A stretch of DNA of 64,000 nucleotides from JAVJRN01 sp040218415 (GTDB taxonomy: Bacteria; Bacteroidota; Bacteroidia; Cytophagales; Cyclobacteriaceae): NCBI GenBank assembly GCA_040218415.1, contig JAVJRN010000055.1, positions 62,001 through 126,000 on the forward strand, read 5' to 3'. The notes under the pieces were generated by a model. That model worked only from the letters and a program-made list of their open reading frames with translations. It searched no databases and was not told the origin of the DNA. Position 1 is the stretch's first letter. Each line of letters begins with the position of its first letter. The position numbers and the translations under genes are program-made. Positions 20,411-28,368 of this stretch are shown here, piece by piece.

Positions 20411-20422
20411 CTTCTCTATTTT

Positions 20423-23400
20423 TTAAAAGGTAACGTTGATACTAAAAGTATATGATTTTGCTCTTGGATAAGCAATCCGATCTAATCCTGTGATCAGTGG
20501 ATCTCGATAGTTTACTTCAGGATCCCATCCGGAATAGTTAGTCCATGTTAGTAGATTATTTCCAATAACCGAGAATCTAACTGCTCCAACACCAAGCCTG
20601 TCTGTTATTTCTTTCGGCATTCGATAGCCAAAACTTACGGTTCGTAATCGTATAAAAGAACCATCTTCCACAAAATAGCTAGAAGGCACATTTTGGTCAA
20701 CCCTTCCGTAGGCAGGATATTCATTGCTAGGGTTTTCGGGTGTCCAATGTCCTTCGAAGAAATCCTGAGAAATATTTGTCCATAGCCGGTTTCCATTGAG
20801 TCTTAGCTTGCCTGCATTGTATAAATCATTTCCATAGACCCATTGAAAAAAAACAGATAGATCAAAATTCTTGTAACTGAAAGTATTATTAAGCCCTCCA
20901 AAATGCACTGGATTACTCTGTCCAATAACTTGACGATCGTCATCATCGATCACACCATTACCATCCGTATCAGAGTACTTCATGGATCCCGGAGTGGGAT
21001 TACCAGCAGGATATGAGGGTAATTCATCACGTAACACATAATTTCGATCCTCATGCGGAATATTGAGATCACTATCATTCTGCCACGTGAAGTCTTCAAT
21101 TTGATAAACGCCCACGAAGTTGTATCCAAACATGGTTCCTACCTGCTCTCCGACAATCACTCGGGCAATGTCTGTTTGCCAGCCTCCAAATGTGCTTACA
21201 GGAATAAACTGAGCATCGCCCAGGCTTACCACTTCATTGCGATTAAAGGTGATATTGAAGTCTGTTTTCCATCGGAAATTATTTTTATCAATGTTTACGG
21301 TAGAAATCTGAATTTCAATACCTTCATTGTCTATTCTGCCTATATTCTGAAACTGAGATTGAAAACCGCTCTGAGCAGGAATGGGAGTATCTAATAAAAG
21401 GTCTGTTGTAATTTTTTTGTAGTAATCCACGGCAATATTGAAGCGGCCTTCAATGAGACCAATGTCAATCCCCGAATTCAACTGGCGGGTAGTCTCCCAT
21501 GTCAAAACATCATTTCCTTTTGTCGTAGGTGCCAATCCAAAAACCAACTCATCATTACTAGAGTAAAAGGCGGGACCTAACTGAGGTAGGAAAACATAGG
21601 GTGGGATTGCTTCGTTCCCTGTTTCTCCATAACTCAGTCTGAGCTTCAGATTGCTCACCGACTTTACTGCAGACATGAAGGCTTCATCCGAAACCCTCCA
21701 TGCAAAAGCTACAGAAGGGAAAAAGCCCCATTGACTTCCAGGAGCCACTCTGTCTGTACCGTCGGCACGAAAAGTAGCCGTAAATAAATATTTATCCAAA
21801 AGGGTATAATTGACACGCGTGAAATAAGAAAGTCGTTTATTTTTTCTTCGTGCAGTGATATATTCAGCAGGAGTTGTACCCCTACTTATGTCATTTACCC
21901 CAGTACTTTGATCCTGAAAATTCTGAATTATATTTCGGAATTGTTCCCAATTGAACTGAGTGATTTCATAAGCAGCCATGACCTTCAGTTCATGATTGGA
22001 TCCTATTGATTTATTGTATTGTAACTGGGAAGAATGATTAAATGAATTGGTACTCACTTCAGCCACTCTGGCCTCCCCGTTATTGAACAAACCCCATGGG
22101 GTATCTGAATTATAAAATTCTTTAGCCTTTGAAGTGGAGAGACTTGTTCCCAAGAAGGTGGTAAAGGTCAAGTCGTCATTGAACTTATAATCACCGCCCA
22201 CATTGGCAAATAGCCTGAACATGGAGGTCGTCTTTTCTGAATTTCGAACCAAATCCAGCGGAGACACAAACTCGTTTAAAAAAGGATCTACATCCTCACC
22301 TCTAATATTCCAAGGGTTTCCGAGTAATAATTGCTGAGTAACCCCCGTAAAACTATTGGGTCCACCATTGTTGGCAATTCCATTCAACACAGAATAAGAT
22401 CCATTGGTATTAAACCTAAGATAGACCTTTTCGTTCGGTTTGTTATTTACCCTCAATCTCATATTGTACTGATCGAAATCATTATTAATGACGATTCCTT
22501 CTTGCTGCTGTACGCCAATTCCCGCGGCATAATTTGACGTACCACTGCTCCCTGTCAGGGACAATTGATGCTGATGCGTGATACTCGTTCTTAATGCGTC
22601 TTCCTGGTAATCGAAAAATTCGATCTCATCAAAATTTCGTCTCTCGCCGGTAATACCATTGTTCAAAAATTCGTTATTGCCTCTTTGCTCTTGATACGTG
22701 ATGTAATCCTGCGCTGACAAGACCGGCATTTTCTTGATCACCTCGGATGTTGTAATATTATAAGTGTAATCTAGGCTTGAACGACCATTAGCACCCGATT
22801 TTGTGGTGACAATAACGACTCCATTCGCACCTCTGGAACCGAAAATCGCAGTTGCTGACGCATCTTTGAGCACCTCAATAGATTCAATATCAGCAGGATT
22901 TATAGCTGTCAGTGGGTTGATGTTGGCTTGGGAAGAGCCAGTTGTTGCGACTTCATCAAATCCGACATCTATTTGAACACCATCTATCACGAATAGAGGA
23001 GTGGATATACCGCTAATGGAATTTTGTCCCCTAATTCTAAGATTCATTCCTGCCCCTGGCTGACCAGAATCTGTAGTAATCTGCACTCCTGCCATTCTGC
23101 CTTGCATAGCGGAAAAGACGTCTGTTGATTGTGATTCCATAAGGGTCTTAGATTTTACGCCTGACATTGAACCTGTCAGGTCGCTTTTCTTTTGTGATCC
23201 GTAACCAATTACTACGACTTCTTCCAATTCATTGAAGTCGAACTCCAAGGTGATTGATAAATCAGTTCCCGCTTTAACCTCCGTAGGCCTATAGCCTGCG
23301 TAGGAAATAGCCAATAAAGCATCATTGCTTTGGACAGAAATATCAAATTTCCCGTCAATATCTGTTATTGTACCATTGGTTGCAGAGCCTTTTTCTAGGA

Positions 23401-23530
23401 CTGTTGCTCCAATTAAGGGCTCACCTGATTCTGAATCTCTGATTACCCCGCTGGCTTTGGTTTGCGCCATACCACGGTGGGTAATAACCAGGAAAAAAAT
23501 CGTAAAAAACTTTAGTAAAATGTTTCGCAT
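20423..23530 (-). CDS. SusC/RagA-family TonB-dependent receptor
   Basis: 1035 residues. A signal peptide is followed by a carboxypeptidase-D-like domain (SGEPLIGATVLEKGSATNGT, TDIDGKFDIS), the TonB-box region EEVVVIGYGSQKKSDLTGS, a plug with VRGQNS-type motif (LRIRGQNSISG), SIEVLKDASATAIFGSRGANG, and a beta-barrel ending in YTFSINVTF with a terminal aromatic. It imports the oligosaccharide recognised by the adjacent SusD. It starts two bases after the GH110-like gene stop, so enzyme and transporter are made together from the operator-controlled promoter near 25.47 kb. Confidence 0.97.
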   Translation of the reverse strand: MRNILLKFFTIFFLVITHRGMAQTKASGVIRDSESGEPLIGATVLEKGSATNGTITDIDGKFDISVQSNDALLAISYAGYRPTEVKAGTDLSITLEFDFNELEEVVVIGYGSQKKSDLTGSMSGVKSKTLMESQSTDVFSAMQGRMAGVQITTDSGQPGAGMNLRIRGQNSISGISTPLFVIDGVQIDVGFDEVATTGSSQANINPLTAINPADIESIEVLKDASATAIFGSRGANGVVIVTTKSGANGRSSLDYTYNITTSEVIKKMPVLSAQDYITYQEQRGNNEFLNNGITGERRNFDEIEFFDYQEDALRTSITHQHQLSLTGSSGTSNYAAGIGVQQQEGIVINNDFDQYNMRLRVNNKPNEKVYLRFNTNGSYSVLNGIANNGGPNSFTGVTQQLLLGNPWNIRGEDVDPFLNEFVSPLDLVRNSEKTTSMFRLFANVGGDYKFNDDLTFTTFLGTSLSTSKAKEFYNSDTPWGLFNNGEARVAEVSTNSFNHSSQLQYNKSIGSNHELKVMAAYEITQFNWEQFRNIIQNFQDQSTGVNDISRGTTPAEYITARRKNKRLSYFTRVNYTLLDKYLFTATFRADGTDRVAPGSQWGFFPSVAFAWRVSDEAFMSAVKSVSNLKLRLSYGETGNEAIPPYVFLPQLGPAFYSSNDELVFGLAPTTKGNDVLTWETTRQLNSGIDIGLIEGRFNIAVDYYKKITTDLLLDTPIPAQSGFQSQFQNIGRIDNEGIEIQISTVNIDKNNFRWKTDFNITFNRNEVVSLGDAQFIPVSTFGGWQTDIARVIVGEQVGTMFGYNFVGVYQIEDFTWQNDSDLNIPHEDRNYVLRDELPSYPAGNPTPGSMKYSDTDGNGVIDDDDRQVIGQSNPVHFGGLNNTFSYKNFDLSVFFQWVYGNDLYNAGKLRLNGNRLWTNISQDFFEGHWTPENPSNEYPAYGRVDQNVPSSYFVEDGSFIRLRTVSFGYRMPKEITDRLGVGAVRFSVIGNNLLTWTNYSGWDPEVNYRDPLITGLDRIAYPRAKSYTFSINVTF

Positions 23531-23532
23531 AG

Positions 23533-25440
23533 TTAATCGGTTTGGTTATTCAATGTTGTTGTTTGATCGTCTAAGTCAATGGTAAATTGAACATATTCCC
23601 CAGAAAGTAATTTGAATGTATTTTCCTCCAAGAGAACTCCTCTGCTGTTTTCAATCTTGAGATTGGGTTCACCATGAAATAGGGGTTTATAGGTATCTGT
23701 TTGGATTATCTGATTTCCTTGGAAAACAAGACCATCTACAGACTTGGCCATGAGGATGGGTGAATCAAATGTCTCGATGATGTTGTTTCTGATGATAATA
23801 TTGCTGCTATAATAAGTTTCTCCTTGAGAGCCTTTCAAATCTTGTTCTGGACTTATTTGCAAAACTGCCTGTTTGTTACCCCCGTGAGCATTGTTCACGA
23901 ATCGATTTTCTTCAATGATGAGGTCACGATTAGGTCCTGACTCATTCCATAGGTTCAAATCACCTGTCATTAGGATACCTGCCATCTGTGATGATATATA
24001 GTTATTTCTGATCACTGTCTTCCTCGATGTTGAGATAAGAAATCCCCTTGCCCGATTATTGCGAATGGTATTATTTTCAATATGGGCCGAAGCATACCAG
24101 GAAAGGTTGTCAATACCGTCATATGCTTCAATCAATCCCTCAATCGATTGGTCAAAGGTGAGAACAGAAATCTTTTCGTTGATTCGCTTTACATTTTCGA
24201 TTACCAGCACACCAGATTTTGGCATCAGCGTTTTTTGGTGGATGACCTGAACGCTATCCCCTTTCTCCGCAAACAGGTAGTCCTTCTGATGCGGGTGATA
24301 CGTCTCAAAAGCAACCTGCTTATCATTGAGCACTTTTTTTACTCGGGCATAAGTTCCGTGAATATTGGTTGCATCATCCAGCATGTTCTCGAAGGTGCAG
24401 TTCTTGATTACAATATTTCCTTTACAATTACAGAAATGTGTGGCGTCTGCAGTGGTGGTAACCACCCGATTCGAACCCTCCTTCAACACAACGTTGAAGC
24501 TATCAAGCGTAATGTTCTCCGAACGCTCTGCTATAAGACCCATGGCTCCCGCATGGTGTATATTGATATTTCTAAAGAGCAAATCCTCAGACTTAAATAC
24601 CCGAAATGCAGGTGATTGGCGATTAAACAAGTACTCTCCTTTCGAAATGAAAACCGTGCCTACAGGAGGCAATTTTTCATAGATTCCCTTTAAGCGAACT
24701 TTTCCCTTTTCTAATTCTTGAGCCTCAAAAAAATCAGCCCTACCAAAACCACTATATTTTGCATGATCATATAAGGGAGCTCCTGTGTTCTTATCCCAAA
24801 TAATATTCTGACCAACTTTCTGATGCACTTTTTCCTGTCTAGCGAATCGGTGACCAAACTTTTCGGCAAACGGTGAATTTTCCTGTTCGGCAGTCAAATA
24901 CAGCGCACCATCTTCTACTAAGTAAGGAGTTTCCATATTAAGATCGAAAGTGCGTGTCTTATCGTTAACGGCGGTAACCGTACCTTGAACAAAAAACGGA
25001 ATCTCCCAATCAATACTAAAATCAGTGAGGGTTATCTTTTTGCTGTCCTCAATAATAAATGGCAGCATCTTACCGTGAAAAATAAATTCTGAACCACCTC
25101 CGTCAATATGGAAGTCTGTAAAGTCAAATAGTGGAAAAGGCGTCCGTTTGAGACCATTATCATTGTTGGTAATGGCGGCATAAAAGTCCGGAGCATAGGT
25201 AGGATAAAAATGATAGGTTCCTTTGGGGAATTTTAACCCTACATAACCTTCCTCCTTACAAATCTCGAGTGCTTTGACAACCAGAGGTGTTACATCTTCA
25301 ACAACCTTGATATCAAGGTTACTCATATCATAATACTCAGCAGATTTTTCCTCTGCCGAAACTGATTGAATAAGCGAATCAGAAAAAAAGACAAACAGTA
25401 GAGCAGATAGCCCAAGTATGGTAAGAAAAATGTATTTCAC
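23533..25440 (-). CDS. GH110-like beta-helix alpha-galactosidase
   Basis: About 635 residues when started at the GTG giving (M)KYIFLTILGLSALLFVFF, a proper signal peptide. The ATG at 25491 would add 17 residues but lies upstream of the predicted transcription start. GH110 landmarks are present: the FYPTYAPDFYAAITNND block, GGGSEFIFHGKMLPFII, FSIDWEIPFFVQG, the Asp pair in FENMLDDATNIHGTY that matches the catalytic region of the family, RARGFLISTSRKTVIRNN, and LNLWNESG. Known GH110 enzymes release terminal alpha-1,3-linked galactose, in some marine bacteria from carrageenan fragments. It is the first gene of the long SusC/SusD operon. Confidence 0.85.
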   Translation of the reverse strand: MKYIFLTILGLSALLFVFFSDSLIQSVSAEEKSAEYYDMSNLDIKVVEDVTPLVVKALEICKEEGYVGLKFPKGTYHFYPTYAPDFYAAITNNDNGLKRTPFPLFDFTDFHIDGGGSEFIFHGKMLPFIIEDSKKITLTDFSIDWEIPFFVQGTVTAVNDKTRTFDLNMETPYLVEDGALYLTAEQENSPFAEKFGHRFARQEKVHQKVGQNIIWDKNTGAPLYDHAKYSGFGRADFFEAQELEKGKVRLKGIYEKLPPVGTVFISKGEYLFNRQSPAFRVFKSEDLLFRNINIHHAGAMGLIAERSENITLDSFNVVLKEGSNRVVTTTADATHFCNCKGNIVIKNCTFENMLDDATNIHGTYARVKKVLNDKQVAFETYHPHQKDYLFAEKGDSVQVIHQKTLMPKSGVLVIENVKRINEKISVLTFDQSIEGLIEAYDGIDNLSWYASAHIENNTIRNNRARGFLISTSRKTVIRNNYISSQMAGILMTGDLNLWNESGPNRDLIIEENRFVNNAHGGNKQAVLQISPEQDLKGSQGETYYSSNIIIRNNIIETFDSPILMAKSVDGLVFQGNQIIQTDTYKPLFHGEPNLKIENSRGVLLEENTFKLLSGEYVQFTIDLDDQTTTLNNQTD

Positions 25441-25464
25441 AATAGAGAGAATAGTTTGATTGAC

Positions 25465-25472
25465 CAAAAGTA
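25465..25472 (-). promoter_or_regulatory. -7 promoter box for the long PUL operon
   Basis: The minus strand reads TACTTTTG, a perfect TAnnTTTG box. It lies 32 bases inside the proximal edge of the TGTAACA operator and would start transcription near 25458, which places the GTG at 25440 about 18 bases into the transcript. A TTG at 25489-25491 could serve as a -33-type element with short spacing. Confidence 0.6.
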
Positions 25473-25503
25473 TCCTAGCTTCTGAAAACAAGGATCATCT
25501 CGA

Positions 25504-25531
25504 TGTAACAAAACATGGTCGTAATGTAACA
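25504..25531. promoter_or_regulatory. TGTAACA-N14-TGTAACA operator, long PUL operon
   Basis: Two perfect TGTAACA copies on the plus strand are spaced 21 bases start to start. The site lies directly upstream of the -7 box of the GH110/SusC/SusD operon. The first copy extends to AAAAC, matching an NNAC extension seen in most other copies. Two-turn direct repeats of this kind suit an AraC-type activator such as an HTCS output domain (inference). Confidence 0.75.
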
Positions 25532-25804
25532 TATTACATTGCACCTTGAAAAATGCCTCTTAAACGCAATTAGAGCACATTTTACACGCTAACTGCATGA
25601 TTGATTTGACATTATTGAGTCCATGCTTTCTACTGAATATTTTGATTTGGCCATATACTATCTTCAACCAGTATTGATTTTCAAATTTTAGCTTACGGTT
25701 ATTCATTGACCATGCAAGAGATCTAAACTTTACAAGGATTTTCAACCTATAAAATCTATTACAGGACCTAGTATCCTTTCTATTACCTGCTCAAGTTTTG
25801 AACA
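25532..25804. other. Intergenic stretch between operator and terminator
   Basis: I see no gene here. A short minus-strand frame (25560-25745) has no recognisable motif and no supporting context. Confidence 0.4.
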
Positions 25805-25831
25805 TAAAAAAAGGCTCTCAAAAGAGAGCCT
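25805..25831 (-). terminator. Rho-independent terminator after the TSP3/T9SS gene
   Basis: On the minus strand an 8-bp stem (AGGCTCTC, loop TTTT, GAGAGCCT) is followed by seven T residues. It lies 33 bases after the stop of the 661-residue gene, so that gene is a single-gene transcript ending here. Confidence 0.85.
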
Positions 25832-25863
25832 ATATGCCTTTCAGAGAACTCTGTTAAACTGCC

Positions 25864-27849
25864 TTAGTTGCTTTTCAAAAGCATTAACACTTCCTTTTCA
25901 GATCCTTTATGAAGCTGCAAAATGTATTTCCCTACCTTGAGTTGCTCTATTGAGATTTTATCTTGGCTCTCGTCTATTTGGTGAGTAAATACTAATCTTC
26001 CAGACATATCATGGATGACTAAAAGCCCGCCTTGCCATTTATTAAGATTCTTGATCATCAAGTAATCCACTGCTGGATTAGGGTATATGTACGCCTTCGA
26101 CGAATTCATGTCTGTTGATAATGCTATCAGGCATCCGGTCGCATCTACTGATTCCCCGTTTGGTGAATCTGGGCACTGATCATCGGCATTTGCGACTCCA
26201 TCTCCATCATCATCTTTTTGTGCTTCCGAACATCCGTCTGCATCTACATTATCACCTTCTGTTGTTTCAGGACAAAGATCATCATCATCCTGTACTCCAT
26301 CACCGTCTGCATCAGGACATCCATCACTATTTACACTTACACCAGATGGAGTATTAGGACAGAGGTCTAAATCGTTAGAAACCCCATCATTGTCATTGTC
26401 TAATTGAGATGGAGCGCATCCATTCTCATTTGTCGGCTCACCTGCTGGTGTATCAGGGCAATCATCATTAGCATCTGGCACTCCGTCACCGTCTGCATCA
26501 GGAAGTTGATCTACGGTTACATCAAAAATAATTACTGTGCTTCCGCCAAAATCATCAGTAGCTGTAACGGAGATCGTGGAAGTTCCACTAGCAATCTCTG
26601 TGAAAGTTAAGGTATTGTCTGTTAAGCTAACAGTCGTGACAGCCTCAGCAGAACTAGAGGCTGCTGAGAAGAAAATACTATCGTTTTCAGCATCTGAGAT
26701 TAAAGAATACAGATTTATTTCCCTGCTTCCAAAACCTTCAACAAACGTTAGATTCTCGGCAGAACTAACGGGATTAGTATTCAATGTAGGATCTACAAGA
26801 AATCCATTGCTATTTAAGGCCACTGCATTTCCTCCTATATTGATTTGTGCGAGCTGAGCCACTGTCAGACTTGTGTCTGCTCTCCCAAAACGGAAGACAG
26901 CATTTTTGAAATTTTCAATCACCACACTAGCATTATTAGACCAAGCTGGGGCTATTTGCGGATCGCCTGATAAGTCATCGAAATGAACCGAATCTACATC
27001 ATTTCCTAGTGCTAAGGTTACTACACCCGCCCCCGGAATAACCAACCTTTCTATATTTGGTTGATCGGCATTGAACTCCCATCGGAAAGCATTCGCTCCA
27101 TCTATTTGGATAAATCCGTGATAGATATTTTTTCCATTCAATGTCAATTTACCGTTATTGTTGTTTACTTGTATTTTTCGGCCTGGTCCGACTAATACAC
27201 CATTATCTGCTGTGTTAGCAGTGATTGTGCTCCCTGGTGCGAAATAGATGATTTGTCCAGTGTAGTTCGAGTTATCCGAAGTTGCACCAAAAAACACCGT
27301 ATCTACATTGATTCCAAGTTGGATATTTGATGCGCCTCTGAGTACACCATCAAAATTGAAATCTCCAAAGGCTCCAGCTCCAGGAAATCCTTGCAATCTT
27401 ACAGGGTTCGTGGAACTTAAATCTAAATCAGAGTTTGGTCCAAATGAGATAATCCCACCATCCGTATCTACTCTGAAAAGATTTCGTCCAGCAGGATCAG
27501 TTGCTGTATAAATAATTGGAACATCTAATAATAGTTCCCCAGTAGTGAATTGCTGAATATCGACAAACGTTTGATCACCACCAGTGAGGGTTAACGTTCC
27601 TTCTCCATTTAACAATCCTGCATTAGCCACGGAGGCTCTGATGTATTCAAGTGTAACAGATTCGTCGAGCTGGGCTCGTCCATTAAGCTGGGCTCGTCCA
27701 TTATCTCCTGGCTTTATTCCGTCAATCCAATTCCCTGTGTTACTATATAAGTTATTCTCCTCACTAGCATTGTTGAAAACGGGATCTTGAGACCAAGTCA
27801 CAAAAGAAATCATGAGTAACGTAAATGATAATAGTAATTGTTTCTTCAT
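25864..27849 (-). CDS. Secreted beta-solenoid protein with TSP3 calcium repeats and T9SS tail
   Basis: 661 residues. A signal peptide (MKKQLLLSFTLLMISFVTWS) is followed by a ~330-residue solenoid module starting DPVFNNASEENNLYSNTGNW and ending LAQINIGGNAVALNSNGFLVD; close copies occur in two other large proteins of this locus. A cadherin/Ig-like stretch (GGSTVIIFDVTV) leads to four to five thrombospondin type-3 repeats (DADGDGVPDANDDCPDTP and similar) that bind calcium. The last ~75 residues (AYIYPNPAVDYLMIKN) are a T9SS sorting domain. The function is unknown; a surface polysaccharide-binding or cleaving role is inferred. An in-frame 18-bp tandem duplication near the N-terminus repeats NGRAQL. 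Confidence 0.8.
   Translation of the reverse strand: MKKQLLLSFTLLMISFVTWSQDPVFNNASEENNLYSNTGNWIDGIKPGDNGRAQLNGRAQLDESVTLEYIRASVANAGLLNGEGTLTLTGGDQTFVDIQQFTTGELLLDVPIIYTATDPAGRNLFRVDTDGGIISFGPNSDLDLSSTNPVRLQGFPGAGAFGDFNFDGVLRGASNIQLGINVDTVFFGATSDNSNYTGQIIYFAPGSTITANTADNGVLVGPGRKIQVNNNNGKLTLNGKNIYHGFIQIDGANAFRWEFNADQPNIERLVIPGAGVVTLALGNDVDSVHFDDLSGDPQIAPAWSNNASVVIENFKNAVFRFGRADTSLTVAQLAQINIGGNAVALNSNGFLVDPTLNTNPVSSAENLTFVEGFGSREINLYSLISDAENDSIFFSAASSSAEAVTTVSLTDNTLTFTEIASGTSTISVTATDDFGGSTVIIFDVTVDQLPDADGDGVPDANDDCPDTPAGEPTNENGCAPSQLDNDNDGVSNDLDLCPNTPSGVSVNSDGCPDADGDGVQDDDDLCPETTEGDNVDADGCSEAQKDDDGDGVANADDQCPDSPNGESVDATGCLIALSTDMNSSKAYIYPNPAVDYLMIKNLNKWQGGLLVIHDMSGRLVFTHQIDESQDKISIEQLKVGKYILQLHKGSEKEVLMLLKSN
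27669..27703 (-). repeat. 18-bp in-frame tandem duplication
   Basis: A 17-base block (GCTGGGCTCGTCCATTA on the plus strand) occurs twice with an 18-base offset inside the TSP3/T9SS gene. It duplicates six residues (NGRAQL) without shifting the frame, typical of recent replication slippage. The paralogous modules elsewhere have a single copy of this segment. Confidence 0.8.
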
Positions 27850-27982
27850 ACCGAAAGCGATTAAGTTTTTAATGGGTTAATTTATTAATGAGTTTCTTCC
27901 ATTACACATTCAACTAAGAGCATGTCATAGGATTGTTTTGCTACCAAAGAACTTTGATTCTCTAATCAGAAGCAATTATTCC

Positions 27983-28010
27983 TGTAACACGACCCTATTG
28001 ATTTGTAACA
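27983..28010. promoter_or_regulatory. TGTAACA-N14-TGTAACA operator, TSP3/T9SS gene
   Basis: Two perfect TGTAACA copies with a 21-base period lie 134 bases upstream of the gene start. A TTTG (minus strand GTTCTTTG, 27945-27952) sits 38 bases on the gene side, where the -7 box is expected, but its TA is not conserved. Confidence 0.72.
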
Positions 28011-28368
28011 AGACTAAAATACTACTTTCAAAAGCAGTTTTTTTTAATGAACGATCAAATAAACGCTCAACACCTTGGGCTAATCTCACTAAGACTTTTA
28101 GCGTGACTTGCTTTGGTTTCTCTTTCTCTTTTTGATTTTCAGATACTTCTTCTCCACAAGTTTATGGAGATGTCCTGCGTTTTTAACATCCTATGAAAGT
28201 CACTCGTGATTTTTGCTCCCTTCATTATCAGAGTGCCGATATGGGTTGCGTCTACCACATAAGCGTCAGGGTCTATCGGGGAAAAGTATGGGGATTGTTT
28301 ACGACATTATCACTGAATTCAAGGTGCCTGACTCCATTTGCCCTACACTTTCGGCTGAGATCATAGGC
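28011..28368. other. Intergenic region with a possible gene remnant
   Basis: No intact gene is seen. On the minus strand around 28290-28140 a short frame reads protein-like sequence (SPIDPDAYVVDATHIG, then TSDFHRMLKTQDISINL) before a stop, with an upstream stop cutting it off. I do not recognise the family; it may be the tail of a decayed gene or chance. Confidence 0.25.

Noticed and set aside
25560..25745. 61-codon minus-strand frame upstream of the long PUL operon
   Set aside because: No recognisable motif, and it lies between an operator and a terminator.
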